NCBI RefSeq assembly: GCF_000423225.1
Contig: NZ_KE383991.1
Coordinates: forward strand, 1,374,217 to 1,438,216
Reading direction: 5' to 3'
Source: Kaistia adipata DSM 17808
GTDB lineage: Bacteria; Pseudomonadota; Alphaproteobacteria; Rhizobiales; Kaistiaceae
DNA: 64,000 nucleotides
Shown here piece by piece: positions 22,263 to 30,728 of the stretch. The notes below the pieces were generated by a model. That model was given only the letters and a program-made list of their open reading frames with translations, searched no databases and was not told where the DNA came from. The stretch's first letter is position 1, and the number at the start of each line of letters is the position of its first letter. A program made the translations under genes and the position numbers.

Positions 22263-22302
22263 AAATGACGAAGGCGCCAAGCGCGCCTCAAGGAGATCGA
22301 AT

Positions 22303-23310
22303 ATGGCGGTGCGGGTTGCTATCAACGGGTTCGGCCGAATTGGCCGCAACATCCTTCGCGCGATTGTCGAGTCGGGCCGGACCGACATCGAGGTCGTCGC
22401 GGTCAACGATCTCGGCCCGGTCGAGACCAACGCCCATCTGCTCCGCTTCGATTCGGTCCATGGCCGCTTCCCGCACGAAGTGGTCGTCGACGGCGACACG
22501 CTCGTCATCGGCAAGAACCGGATCAAGGTGACGGCGATCAAGAACCCGGCCGAGCTGCCGCACAAGGAGCTCGGCGTCGACATCGCGCTCGAGTGCACCG
22601 GCATCTTCACGTCGCGCGAGAAGGCCGCCGCCCATCTCGCCGCCGGCGCCAAGCGCGTCATCGTCTCGGCTCCGGCCGACGGCGCCGACTACACCACTGT
22701 GTTCGGCGTCAACCATGAGGGCCTGACGAAGGACCACCTGGTGATCTCGAACGGCTCCTGCACCACCAACTGCCTGGCCCCGGTCGCCAAGGTCCTGCAG
22801 GAGACGGTCGGCATCGAGCACGGCTTCATGACGACGGTGCACTCCTACACCGGCGACCAGCCGACGCTCGACACGATGCACAAGGACCTCTACCGCGCCC
22901 GCGCGGCGGCCCTCTCCTCGATCCCGACCTCGACCGGCGCCGCCAAGGCGATCGGCCTGGTGATCCCGGAGCTGAAGGGCAAGCTCGACGGCTCGTCGAT
23001 CCGCGTGCCGACCCCGAACGTCTCGCTGGTCGACCTGAAGTTCGTCGCCAAGCGCGCCACGACGATCGACGAGATCAACGCGGCGATGAAGGCGGCCGCC
23101 GCCGGCCCGCTGAAGGGCGTGCTCGCGGTCACCGACCAGCCGAACGTCTCGCACGACTTCAACCACGACCCGCATTCGGCGACGTTCCACCTCGACCAGA
23201 CCAAGGTCATCGACGGAACCTTCGTGCGCATCCTGGCCTGGTACGACAACGAGTGGGGCTTCTCGAACCGCATGGCCGACATGACGGCCTATTTCGCCAC
23301 GAAGATCTGA
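22303..23310 (+). CDS. gap: Type I glyceraldehyde-3-phosphate dehydrogenase
   Basis: Oxidises glyceraldehyde-3-phosphate to 1,3-bisphosphoglycerate, or the reverse. The 335 residues have the N-terminal Rossmann motif [10 protein letters not shown], the catalytic cysteine in [12 protein letters not shown], the [20 protein letters not shown] segment and the C-terminal [11 protein letters not shown]. It follows tkt by 78 bases. Whether it prefers NAD or NADP is not clear from the residues I can see. Confidence 0.97.
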   Translation: MAVRVAINGFGRIGRNILRAIVESGRTDIEVVAVNDLGPVETNAHLLRFDSVHGRFPHEVVVDGDTLVIGKNRIKVTAIKNPAELPHKELGVDIALECTGIFTSREKAAAHLAAGAKRVIVSAPADGADYTTVFGVNHEGLTKDHLVISNGSCTTNCLAPVAKVLQETVGIEHGFMTTVHSYTGDQPTLDTMHKDLYRARAAALSSIPTSTGAAKAIGLVIPELKGKLDGSSIRVPTPNVSLVDLKFVAKRATTIDEINAAMKAAAAGPLKGVLAVTDQPNVSHDFNHDPHSATFHLDQTKVIDGTFVRILAWYDNEWGFSNRMADMTAYFATKI

Positions 23311-23370
23311 TCGGGCGCGGTTCGTCGCAAAGACGATTTGATCCGTAGAAACGAGATCAGCTAGAACCAG

Positions 23371-23400
23371 ATGGCCCGGACGCGTTCCGGGCCATTTTCA
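23371..23400 (+). terminator. Terminator downstream of gap
   Basis: ATGGCCCGGA / TCCGGGCCAT perfect stem with a five-base loop, followed by TTTTC. Confidence 0.85.
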
Positions 23401-23451
23401 CATGGGGGGCGTCGCCGCCCCGCCCGGGACGCCCGCAAGGAGTGAGCGCGC

Positions 23452-24651
23452 ATGTCGACCTTCCGCACCCTCGATACCGCAGACGTCAAGGGCAAGCGCG
23501 TCCTGATCCGCGTTGACCTGAACGTGCCGATGAAGGACGGCATGGTCACGGACGACACGCGCATCCGCGCCATCCTGCCGACCGTGCGCGACGTCTCGAA
23601 GCGCGGCGGCAAGGCGATCCTGCTCGCCCATTTCGGCCGCCCGAAGGGCGAGCGCGTGGCGGACATGTCGCTGGCGCCCGTCGTGCCGGCGCTGGAGACG
23701 CTGCTCGGCCGCCCCGTCGCCTTCGCCCATGACTGCATCGGCAACGACGCCGCCCAGGCGATCGCCAAGATGTCGGACGGCGACGTGCTGCTGCTCGAGA
23801 ACACCCGCTTCCACAAGGGCGAGGAGAAGAACGATCCGATCTTCGTCGCGTCCCTCGCCGAGCTCGGCGACCTCTATGTCAACGACGCCTTCTCCGCCGC
23901 CCACCGCGCGCACGCCTCGACCGAGGGCCTCGCCCACCATCTGCCCGCCTATGCCGGCCGCTCCATGCAGGCCGAGCTCGACGCGCTCGGCAAGGCGCTG
24001 ACCAGCCCGAAGCGCCCCGTGATCGCCATCGTCGGCGGCGCCAAGGTGTCGTCGAAGATCGACCTCCTGGAAAACCTCGTCGGCAAGGTCGACGCGCTGG
24101 TGATCGGCGGCGGCATGGCCAACACCTTCCTGCACGCGCAGGGTTTGCCCGTCGGCAAGTCGCTCTGCGAGAAGGACCTCGCCGACACCGCCCGCCGCAT
24201 CATGGCGAAGGCCGAGAGCGCCAATTGCGCCATCATCCTGCCGGTCGACGCCACCGTCGCCTACCATTTCGAGGCGCATGCCCCGAACCAGACCTACGGC
24301 GTCGACGCGATCCCCGAGGACGGCATGATCCTCGACGTCGGCGGCCTGTCGATCGAGCGCATCAGCGCGGCGATCGACGACGCCGCGACGCTGGTCTGGA
24401 ACGGCCCGCTCGGCGCCTTCGAGATGGAGCCGTTCGATCGCGGCACGGTCGCGGCCGCTCGCCACGCCGCCAAGCGGACGAAGGAGGGACACCTGCTCTC
24501 CGTCGCCGGCGGCGGCGACACGGTGGCGGCCCTCAACCATGCCGGAGTCGCCGACGACTTCTCCTATGTATCGACGGCCGGCGGCGCGTTCCTCGAGTGG
24601 CTTGAAGGCAAGCCGCTCCCCGGCGTCGAAGTTCTCCGTCGCCAGGACTGA
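23452..24651 (+). CDS. pgk: Phosphoglycerate kinase
   Basis: Reversible phosphotransfer between 1,3-bisphosphoglycerate and ADP. The 399 residues show the signature [15 protein letters not shown], the FGRPKG substrate loop, the hinge around [16 protein letters not shown], and the C-terminal [12 protein letters not shown]-binding loop. It has the normal length for the family. A GGAG ribosome site lies upstream. It is separated from gap by a terminator and so probably has its own promoter in the 141-bp gap. Confidence 0.98.
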   Translation: MSTFRTLDTADVKGKRVLIRVDLNVPMKDGMVTDDTRIRAILPTVRDVSKRGGKAILLAHFGRPKGERVADMSLAPVVPALETLLGRPVAFAHDCIGNDAAQAIAKMSDGDVLLLENTRFHKGEEKNDPIFVASLAELGDLYVNDAFSAAHRAHASTEGLAHHLPAYAGRSMQAELDALGKALTSPKRPVIAIVGGAKVSSKIDLLENLVGKVDALVIGGGMANTFLHAQGLPVGKSLCEKDLADTARRIMAKAESANCAIILPVDATVAYHFEAHAPNQTYGVDAIPEDGMILDVGGLSIERISAAIDDAATLVWNGPLGAFEMEPFDRGTVAAARHAAKRTKEGHLLSVAGGGDTVAALNHAGVADDFSYVSTAGGAFLEWLEGKPLPGVEVLRRQD

Positions 24652-24658
24652 AGATCTT

Positions 24659-24673
24659 TGCTGCAGTGCAGCA
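24659..24673. promoter_or_regulatory. Operator-like palindrome 1 upstream of fba
   Basis: TGCTGCAGTGCAGCA is a perfect 15-base palindrome around a central G, 8 bases after the pgk stop. It contains CTGC-N3-GCAG, which matches the motif I recall for the PhaR/AniA carbon-storage regulator of alphaproteobacteria. Confidence 0.6.
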
Positions 24674-24694
24674 CTAGTTTCGACTTTGCGACAA

Positions 24695-24713
24695 TTTGAT
24701 CCGGTCGATCAAA
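24695..24713. promoter_or_regulatory. TTTGATC-N5-GATCAAA inverted repeat
   Basis: Perfect 7-base arms with a five-base centre, between the two TGCAGTGCA palindromes. The spacing is wrong for an FNR/FixK box (TTGAT-N4-ATCAA). It may be a further operator; the protein is unknown. Confidence 0.4.
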
Positions 24714-24752
24714 CAACTTCCGTGCTTTCCCGGCGCGGGAGTTGTTTTATTT
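24711..24752 (+). terminator. Probable pgk terminator
   Basis: AAACAACT pairs with AGTTGTTT around an inner TCCCG-GCG-CGGGA hairpin, followed by TTATTTT. This suggests pgk transcription mostly ends before fba, leaving fba to its own promoter. Confidence 0.5.
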
Positions 24753-24765
24753 TGCAGTGCAAAAT
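24749..24765. promoter_or_regulatory. Operator-like palindrome 2 upstream of fba
   Basis: ATTTTGCAGTGCAAAAT is a perfect 17-base palindrome around a central G, sharing TGCAGTGCA with palindrome 1, 91 bases centre to centre. It fits between a possible -35 (TTGTTT, 24742-24747) and -10 (TCTATT, 24765-24770) with 17-base spacing, the position expected for a repressor operator. Confidence 0.65.
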
Positions 24766-24840
24766 CTATTGCGACGCGTTATGCAACGGCCGGGTGATCC
24801 GGACGGTCCGGATCCGCATCCAGTCAAGAGAACGCTCCGC

Positions 24841-25872
24841 ATGACCGAAAGCCTTCAGGATATTGCCCGCCGTCTCGTCGCGCCCGGAAAGGGCATCCTC
24901 GCGGCGGACGAAAGCTCGAGCACGATCAAGAAGCGTTTCGACAGCATCCAGCTGGAATCGACCGCCGACGCCCGGCGCGACTATCGCGAGATGCTGTTCT
25001 CGGCCGATGAGGCAATGCGCAACCATGTCTCCGGCGTCATCCTGTTCGACGAGACGATCCGCCAGCAGGCGAAGGACGGCCGCGCGCTGGTCGAGCTGAT
25101 CACCGCCACCGGCGCGATCCCGGGCATCAAGGTCGACCAGGGCGCCAAGCCCCTCGCCCTCCACCCTGGCGAGACGGTCACCGAGGGCCTCGACGGCCTG
25201 CGCGAGCGTCTGGTCGAGTACCACAAGCTCGGCGCCCGCTTCGCCAAGTGGCGGGCCGTGATCACCATCGGCGAGAACCTGCCGACGGCGAGCGCGCTCT
25301 CCGCCAACGCCCATGGCCTCGCCCGCTACGCGGCGCTGTGCCAGGAGAACGGCATCGTCCCGATCGTCGAGCCGGAAGTCCTGATGGACAACGCCAACGC
25401 CACCCACACGATCGAGACCTGCCACAAGGTCACCGAGGAGACGCTGCGCGTCGTGTTCGAGGAACTCGAGCGCGCCCGCGTCGACCTCGCCGGCATCATC
25501 CTGAAGCCGAACATGGTCGTGCCGGGCAAGGACAGCGGCCAGAAGGCCGACCCGTCCGAGGTCGCCGAGCGCACCGTCGCCGTGTTCCGCGCCACCGTGC
25601 CGGCCGCGGTTCCGGGCATCGCCTTCCTCTCCGGCGGCCAGTCGGACACGCTTGCAACCGAGCACCTGTCGCGCATCAACGCGATCGGCGACCTGCCCTG
25701 GGGCATCACCTTCTCCTATGGCCGCGCCCTGCAGGCGGCCGCGCTCAAGGCCTGGGGCGGCAAGGCGGAGAACGTCGCCGCCGCGCAGCGCGCCTTCCTG
25801 CACCGCTGCCGCATGAACGGCCTCGCCGCGCTCGGCCAGTGGAACGCAGAGCTGGAGAGCGAGGTCGCCTGA
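24841..25872 (+). CDS. fba: Class I fructose-bisphosphate aldolase
   Basis: Schiff-base (metal-independent) aldolase cleaving fructose-1,6-bisphosphate to triose phosphates, or the gluconeogenic reverse. The 343 residues include the N-terminal APGKGILAADESSSTIKKRF, the RFAKWRAVI segment and the Schiff-base lysine in GIILKPNMVVPG. ATG 24841 starts at the usual MTESLQDIARRLV; longer in-frame starts would cover the operator palindromes. This animal-type class I enzyme is common in rhizobia. The palindromes upstream suggest dedicated carbon-status regulation. Confidence 0.97.
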   Translation: MTESLQDIARRLVAPGKGILAADESSSTIKKRFDSIQLESTADARRDYREMLFSADEAMRNHVSGVILFDETIRQQAKDGRALVELITATGAIPGIKVDQGAKPLALHPGETVTEGLDGLRERLVEYHKLGARFAKWRAVITIGENLPTASALSANAHGLARYAALCQENGIVPIVEPEVLMDNANATHTIETCHKVTEETLRVVFEELERARVDLAGIILKPNMVVPGKDSGQKADPSEVAERTVAVFRATVPAAVPGIAFLSGGQSDTLATEHLSRINAIGDLPWGITFSYGRALQAAALKAWGGKAENVAAAQRAFLHRCRMNGLAALGQWNAELESEVA

Positions 25873-25900
25873 GCGGCCTCGTCCTGACGCAGACGAAACG

Positions 25901-25922
25901 CGCCGCCCCGAACGGGGCGGCG
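25901..25922. terminator. Hairpin downstream of fba
   Basis: CGCCGCCCCG / CGGGGCGGCG stem with a two-base centre, 28 bases past the fba stop. There is no clear T-run, so termination may be partial. Confidence 0.55.
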
Positions 25923-26063
25923 CATCATGCCGCAGTCCCATGCCGCAGTCCCATGGCTCGGCGCGGCAACCCCGGCGAACGGCGGACAGCCGCCTGATTG
26001 TCGCGTTCTAGCCCCGCTCGTCCGCGCCAGCACGGCAGGACGCGCCCACGGCGGACGGAGCCT

Positions 26064-27908
26064 CTACGCAACCGGCAGCACGCGGCCTTCCTGCACGGTA
26101 CCCCAGACCGCAATGTCCTTGATCCCCATCGGATCGACGGTGACGGGATTGTCCGAGAGGATCGTGAAATTGGCGAGCTTGCCAGGCACGATGCTGCCGA
26201 CATCCTTTTCCATCTGGAGCGAATAGGCGGCATCGAGCGTGACGGCCCGCAAGCCGCCAAGACGGCTGACGCGCTGCTCGGGCCCCCGCAGGTTGCCCTC
26301 GTTCGTCACGCGATTCACGCCCGACCAGATCAGGAAGAGCGGCTGGCCGGGAGCCATCGGCATGTCCGAGTGGAAGGAATAGGAGATCCCCGCCCTCTCG
26401 ACATCCCCCATGCGGACCATCTTGTCGGCGCGCTCCGGATCGAGGCCGTTGGCGCGATAATTGTCGGCGAGCGCGACGGGGTAGTACGGATTGCCACTGA
26501 CGATCGCGCCCAGACGCCGGATCCGCTTCACCTGGTCCGGGGTGGAGATCGCGAAATGGATGATGACCGTGCGATGATCGGGGCGCGGATGGCGGCGCAT
26601 GTTGAGCTCGAGCTGATCGAGCACCATGTCGAGCCCCTTGTCGCCGTTGACATGGACATGAAGCTGGTAGCCGAGGTCCCAGTAGACACGGAATGTCCGG
26701 GCGAAGAAGTCCGGATCCATCATCCACTCCCCCCTGTGCCCATCCGTGTATCCGCCATTCATCTGCATGGCCTGCGAGAAGATCGCGCCATCGGCGAAGA
26801 GCTTCACCTGCTTCGGAAGGTAGGCGGTCATGCCCCGGCCCCAGGAGAGCAACCTTTCGCTCTCGGCGGCAACCTGGTCGTCCGGATAGGCGCCGGTGAT
26901 CGACTTGCCGTCGGCGATGAAATAGAAGCGGAAGGGCGAGGAAGCGTCGCTGAGGACGGCGTTCTGCGCATCCTGCATCGTCTTCGAGGCCATGCCGCCG
27001 GGTTCGCAACCGAGCGTCACGCCATTGGCGTGATAATAGGCCTTCACGAACTCAAGCCCGGAACGCACCCGCTCGGGAGAGGCGATGGCCGGGGCAATCA
27101 GGGGCATGACGGCGAAGGCGCCCTGCTCCCAATAGTGGGAGTTGGCGAAGTCCGACTGCGCCCTCGCGCTGTCCGTCAGCCGGTCGAACCACTCCCGGGT
27201 CACGCCGTATTTCTTCTCGGCAACGGCATTGAGGAAGAACTCATGCCCGGAACGGTGCCAGACGATGATGGGACGGCCGGTGCTGATGGCGTCGAGGTCG
27301 GATCTCTTGAGCTCCCCGTGGAAGTATTGATGGTACCCCCACGTCAACAAGGCCTCGTTCGCGGGCTTCAGCCTCGCGTTCGCTTCGGCAAGACGCGCGA
27401 GATACTCGGAGCGGTTCCTGGCGGCCTTCGCCGTGCGCCCCGGCAGCCGCCAGTCCTCGATCGCGATGATCTCGCTTGTCATCGTCAGGGCGGCTAGCAT
27501 CGGGTGGTCATGCTGGGCGATGAAGCCCGGCACGATGACCTGATCGGCGAAGGTCGTATCCACCTTGTAGGGTTGATCGCCGGCCGCCGTCGCAAGCTCC
27601 TCGAACGAGCCGACAGCGAGAATGCGGTCTCCCACCACGGCGACCGCCTCGGCGGTGGGCCTCGCCGGATCGAGCGTCACGATCTCCCTGGCGCGGAAGA
27701 TCGTCGCCTCCGGCAGCGCCTTCGTGTCGAACTGGTCCGCGATGTCCTGCAGCGAGGCGGTTGCCGCCCGCGCGGGTCCTTGCCCCACCGTCTCGCAAGC
27801 GAAAGCGCCGGCCGCCACCGTTGCGGCCCCTCTCAGGATGTGGCGTCGGGACGGAAGAAGGAGGCGACGGAAGGCCTCGGCGAACGCCGGATTGCAGTTG
27901 ATGCACAT
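26064..27908 (-). CDS. Tat-exported amidohydrolase family 3 protein (YtcJ-like)
   Basis: Metal-dependent amidohydrolase of 614 residues in the YtcJ/NfdA-like family 3. The N-terminus MCINCNPAFAEAFRRL precedes a twin-arginine signal, SRRHILRGAATVAAGAF, so a folded, metal-loaded protein is probably exported to the periplasm. Metal and active-site motifs are AQHDHPML (HxH), KLFADGAI, HVHVNGDKG and SFHSDMPMAPG. The substrate is unknown; relatives act on N-substituted formamides and amides. ATG 27908 has GGAG 8 bases upstream and begins the conserved Cys-containing leader. It stands alone between fba and the proton-channel pair. Confidence 0.88.
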   Translation of the reverse strand: MCINCNPAFAEAFRRLLLPSRRHILRGAATVAAGAFACETVGQGPARAATASLQDIADQFDTKALPEATIFRAREIVTLDPARPTAEAVAVVGDRILAVGSFEELATAAGDQPYKVDTTFADQVIVPGFIAQHDHPMLAALTMTSEIIAIEDWRLPGRTAKAARNRSEYLARLAEANARLKPANEALLTWGYHQYFHGELKRSDLDAISTGRPIIVWHRSGHEFFLNAVAEKKYGVTREWFDRLTDSARAQSDFANSHYWEQGAFAVMPLIAPAIASPERVRSGLEFVKAYYHANGVTLGCEPGGMASKTMQDAQNAVLSDASSPFRFYFIADGKSITGAYPDDQVAAESERLLSWGRGMTAYLPKQVKLFADGAIFSQAMQMNGGYTDGHRGEWMMDPDFFARTFRVYWDLGYQLHVHVNGDKGLDMVLDQLELNMRRHPRPDHRTVIIHFAISTPDQVKRIRRLGAIVSGNPYYPVALADNYRANGLDPERADKMVRMGDVERAGISYSFHSDMPMAPGQPLFLIWSGVNRVTNEGNLRGPEQRVSRLGGLRAVTLDAAYSLQMEKDVGSIVPGKLANFTILSDNPVTVDPMGIKDIAVWGTVQEGRVLPVA

Positions 27909-28303
27909 CAACGGAACTCCACAGCGCGGCAAGCAGCCGACTAGGCTCCCCGCGGTCGCGGATGTCAACGACTTGCCAGTACGACCCGGTCTCGCGTCCG
28001 GCCCGGCCCTGCCCACGCCCCTCTGGTGCCGGCGCGCCGGGCCAGGCCGGTGTTCATAAGGCTGGCCTGCGACCACCTCTGGCCGCGGGTCCATCGGTCC
28101 GTGTCCTTGGGGCCGGCGCCAATCGAGAAGGAGGCACTTCCTATCCTGCGGCAAATCACGCTAAACCTTGATCCGCGCGATGCGTTCCCGCCTTGGAAGG
28201 GGCGCATCGCGGCAAGGACTTGGCGCGACGATCCGGCCATGCAGTCTGTCTTGGCCGGCACGCGCGGAGTGAAACGGGACGCAGCGTGATCCGGCGGCAA
28301 AAG
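27909..28303. other. Intergenic, divergent promoter region
   Basis: 395 bp between divergent genes. I see no gene, RNA or strong hairpin. Open frames run through it in several phases, but none has a ribosome site or recognisable product. Confidence 0.4.
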
Positions 28304-29314
28304 ATGGCAAGAGATTTCGACCCCTACAAACTTGCCAGCCCGCAGGTTTATCTCTGGCGCATGATCATCTTCCTGGTCATCGCGGCCTTCGTCGCCCTGA
28401 TCCTCTATCGCCAGGTCTACACCTCCTTCCTCGCCAATCCGGCGCTGAACGGCGTCATCATCGGCGTCCTGTTCATCGGCATCCTGCTCGCCTTCCGCCA
28501 GGTGATCCGCATCTTCCCGGAGGTGCGCTGGGTCAACGGCTTCCGCAACTCCGACCGCTCGATCGAGCTGGAGCGCGCGCCCGTGCTGCTGGCGCCGATG
28601 GCCGCCATTCTCGGCGACCGCATCGGCCGCATGTCGATCTCGACCCAGACCATGCGCTCGGTGCTCGATTCGATCCTGATGCGCCTCGACGAGGACCGCG
28701 ACACCTCGCGCTACCTGACGGGCCTGCTCGTCTTCCTCGGCCTGCTCGGCACCTTTTGGGGCCTGCTCGAGACCGTCGGCGCCGTCGCCGACGCGATCCG
28801 CGGCCTCAATATCGGCGCCGGCGACAGCGCCGTGATCTTCGAGGACCTGAAGGCCGGCCTCGAGGGCCCGCTGACCGGCATGGGCACGGCGTTCTCGTCC
28901 TCGCTGTTCGGTCTCGCCGGATCGCTGATCCTCGGCTTCCTCGACCTGCAGGCCGGCCAGGCGCAGAACAAGTTCTACACCGAGCTGGAAGACTGGCTCT
29001 CCACCGTCACCGATCTCGACCCGAGCATGCTCGACGTGCGCGAGGGCGCCTCGACGGGCGAGGATCTGCGCGCCGCGATCGAGCGTCTCACCGCGGTGGT
29101 GCAGGAAGGCGGCGGCGGATCGAGCGGCACCAACCAGCGCGCCACGGCCGCCATGGCCAATCTGGCCGAGGGCATCCAGGGCCTGGTCCAACACATGCGC
29201 AGCGAGCAGCAGGTGGTGCGCGGCTGGGTCGAGCAGCAGGCCGACCAGCAGCGCGAGATGCAGCAATTGCTTGAACTGATCGCCAAGGCCCTCAAGCACC
29301 CGGCCGGAGAATAG
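28304..29314 (+). CDS. MotA/TolQ/ExbB-family proton channel protein
   Basis: A 336-residue membrane protein. Hydrophobic segments lie at about 14-36 and 46-66, then a pair at about 142-168 and 190-216. The latter pair contains LLVFLGLLGTFWGLLETVGAV and SSSLFGLAGSLILGFLDLQAG, the conserved channel helices of the family. The C-terminal third is hydrophilic and Gln-rich. The start (MARDFDPYKLASP) is the ATG nearest the first helix. The next gene begins 2 bases later and supplies the plug/peptidoglycan-binding partner, so the two probably form a stator-like complex separate from TolQR. Confidence 0.88.
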   Translation: MARDFDPYKLASPQVYLWRMIIFLVIAAFVALILYRQVYTSFLANPALNGVIIGVLFIGILLAFRQVIRIFPEVRWVNGFRNSDRSIELERAPVLLAPMAAILGDRIGRMSISTQTMRSVLDSILMRLDEDRDTSRYLTGLLVFLGLLGTFWGLLETVGAVADAIRGLNIGAGDSAVIFEDLKAGLEGPLTGMGTAFSSSLFGLAGSLILGFLDLQAGQAQNKFYTELEDWLSTVTDLDPSMLDVREGASTGEDLRAAIERLTAVVQEGGGGSSGTNQRATAAMANLAEGIQGLVQHMRSEQQVVRGWVEQQADQQREMQQLLELIAKALKHPAGE

Positions 29315-29316
29315 TC

Positions 29317-30345
29317 GTGGCCGCGCGCGCCCGCCGCCGTGAGGCCAGGAGCGATGTCTGGCCCGCCTTCGTCGACGTGCTGTCGAACCTTCTGCTCGTC
29401 TTCATCTTCCTACTCTCGATCTTCGCGCTGCTGCAGTTCCTGCAGAGCCGCGAGATCACCGGCAAGGACACGGTGCTGAACCGGCTGAACAGCCAGATCG
29501 CCGAGCTGACCGAGCTGCTCGCCATGGAGCGCGCCGGCAAACAGGACGCGACCGACCAGATCTCCAACCTGCAGGCGAGCCTCGCCTCGATCGAGGCCGA
29601 GCGCGACCGGCTCCGCAGCGCCGCCGACAGCCAGTCCGCCGCCGCCGGCTCGGCCGAGGGCCAGATCGCCATCATCACCAAGGCGCTGGAGGACGAGAAG
29701 GTCGTCAGCCAGAAGGCGCTGTCGCAGGTCGAGATCCTGAACCAGCAGATCGCCGCGCTGCGCCGCCAGATCGGCGCGCTGGAGGAGGCGCTGAACGCCT
29801 CGGAGAAGCGCGACACCGAGAGCCAGACCAAGATCGCCGATCTCGGCCGCCGCCTGAACGTCGCGCTCGCCCAGCGCGTGCAGGAACTGTCGCGCTACCG
29901 CTCCGACTTCTTCGGCCGCCTGCGCGAGATCCTCGGCAACCGGCCCGACATCACCATCGTCGGCGACCGCTTCGTGTTCCAGTCGGAAGTTCTGTTCCCG
30001 TCCGGCTCGGACGAGATCAACGCCGAGGGCCGCGTCGAGCTGGCCAAGCTCGCCGAGGCGCTGAAGACGCTCGAGGGCGAGATCCCGCCGGAGATCGCCT
30101 GGGTGCTGCGCGTTGACGGCCACACCGACGCCCGCCCGCTCTCAGGCTCCGGCCGCTTCCGCAACAACTGGGAACTGTCGTCGGCCCGCGCCATCGCGGT
30201 CGTGCGCTTCCTGGTCGAGCAGGGCGTGCAGCCGATCCACCTGGTCGCCGCCGGCTTCGGCGAGTTCCAGCCGCTCGAAGCGGGCTCCACCGACGCCGCC
30301 TACGCCAGGAACCGCCGCATCGAGCTGAAGCTGACCGAGCGGTAG
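29317..30345 (+). CDS. MotB/OmpA-like peptidoglycan-binding protein
   Basis: The 342 residues begin with a short basic segment and one membrane helix (VWPAFVDVLSNLLLVFIFLL), whose Asp corresponds to the proton-carrying aspartate of MotB/TolR/ExbD. A long coiled coil (about 45-190) leads to an OmpA domain with VDGHTDARPLSGSGRFRNNWELS and ARNRRIELKL, which binds peptidoglycan. The start is GTG with a GGAGA site and near overlap with the upstream channel gene. The architecture resembles MotB and ZorB, but no flagellar or Zorya partner genes are nearby. Confidence 0.88.
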   Translation: MAARARRREARSDVWPAFVDVLSNLLLVFIFLLSIFALLQFLQSREITGKDTVLNRLNSQIAELTELLAMERAGKQDATDQISNLQASLASIEAERDRLRSAADSQSAAAGSAEGQIAIITKALEDEKVVSQKALSQVEILNQQIAALRRQIGALEEALNASEKRDTESQTKIADLGRRLNVALAQRVQELSRYRSDFFGRLREILGNRPDITIVGDRFVFQSEVLFPSGSDEINAEGRVELAKLAEALKTLEGEIPPEIAWVLRVDGHTDARPLSGSGRFRNNWELSSARAIAVVRFLVEQGVQPIHLVAAGFGEFQPLEAGSTDAAYARNRRIELKLTER

Positions 30346-30385
30346 GCGCGCGAACACGATAGACACCGCAGCAGGTCGATCCGCA

Positions 30386-30424
30386 CTTCCCTTCACCTCT
30401 CCCTGAGGGAGAGGTGAAGGGAAG
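30386..30424. repeat. 39-bp perfect palindrome, CACCTCTCCCTGAGGG family
   Basis: A perfect palindrome with 19-base arms around a central G (30405), containing CACCTCTCCCTGAGGGAG. The same core occurs twice more at 33131-33259. It is a dispersed intergenic element and can also act as a transcript end for the OmpA-like gene. Confidence 0.85.
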
Positions 30425-30520
30425 CGCTCGCCATCTGGGCCTGACACCAAAGGCGGTCTTTGTGCCGGAAAGCGATCGCAATAGGGTGATCACCGCATTC
30501 CTCGACCGAGGCCCACGCCG

Positions 30521-30718
30521 ATGAAAACCGCCTATGACAGCGAGACCGACGCGCTCTATCTCCGCTTCACGGACGCCGCGATCCTGGAGAGCGAGGAGAT
30601 TCGTCCAGGCCTGATTCTCGACTTCGACCAGAACGGCAAGATCGTCGCCGTCGAGATTCTCGACGCCTCGCAGCATCTCGCGCCGGGAACCGACCTGGCG
30701 CGCCTCGTCGCGGCCTGA
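30521..30718 (+). CDS. DUF2283 protein
   Basis: A 65-residue protein of the DUF2283 family (MKTAYDSETDALYLRF, then ILDFDQNGKIVAVEIL), function unknown. The family often appears as single small genes or near mobile or defence loci; nothing of that kind is evident here. Its stop codon abuts the stop of the convergent ABC transporter gene with no intervening base. Confidence 0.85.
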   Translation: MKTAYDSETDALYLRFTDAAILESEEIRPGLILDFDQNGKIVAVEILDASQHLAPGTDLARLVAA

Positions 30719-30728
30719 TCAGGCCGCG
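30709..30728. terminator. Palindrome joining two stop codons
   Basis: CGCGGCCTGATCAGGCCGCG is a perfect 20-base palindrome whose centre TGATCA is the TGA stop of DUF2283 and the TGA stop of the ABC gene back to back. There is no T-run. It may slow or end both transcripts. Confidence 0.5.

Noticed and set aside
24695-24713. FNR/FixK box in front of fba
   Set aside because: TTGAT and ATCAA are separated by 7 bases, not the 4 required, so it is listed only as an unassigned inverted repeat.
28304-30345. Zorya anti-phage system
   Set aside because: Only ZorA/ZorB-like domains are present. The genes after them are DUF2283 and an ABC exporter, with no helicase, nuclease or ZorC-like gene, and the channel protein is shorter than ZorA.
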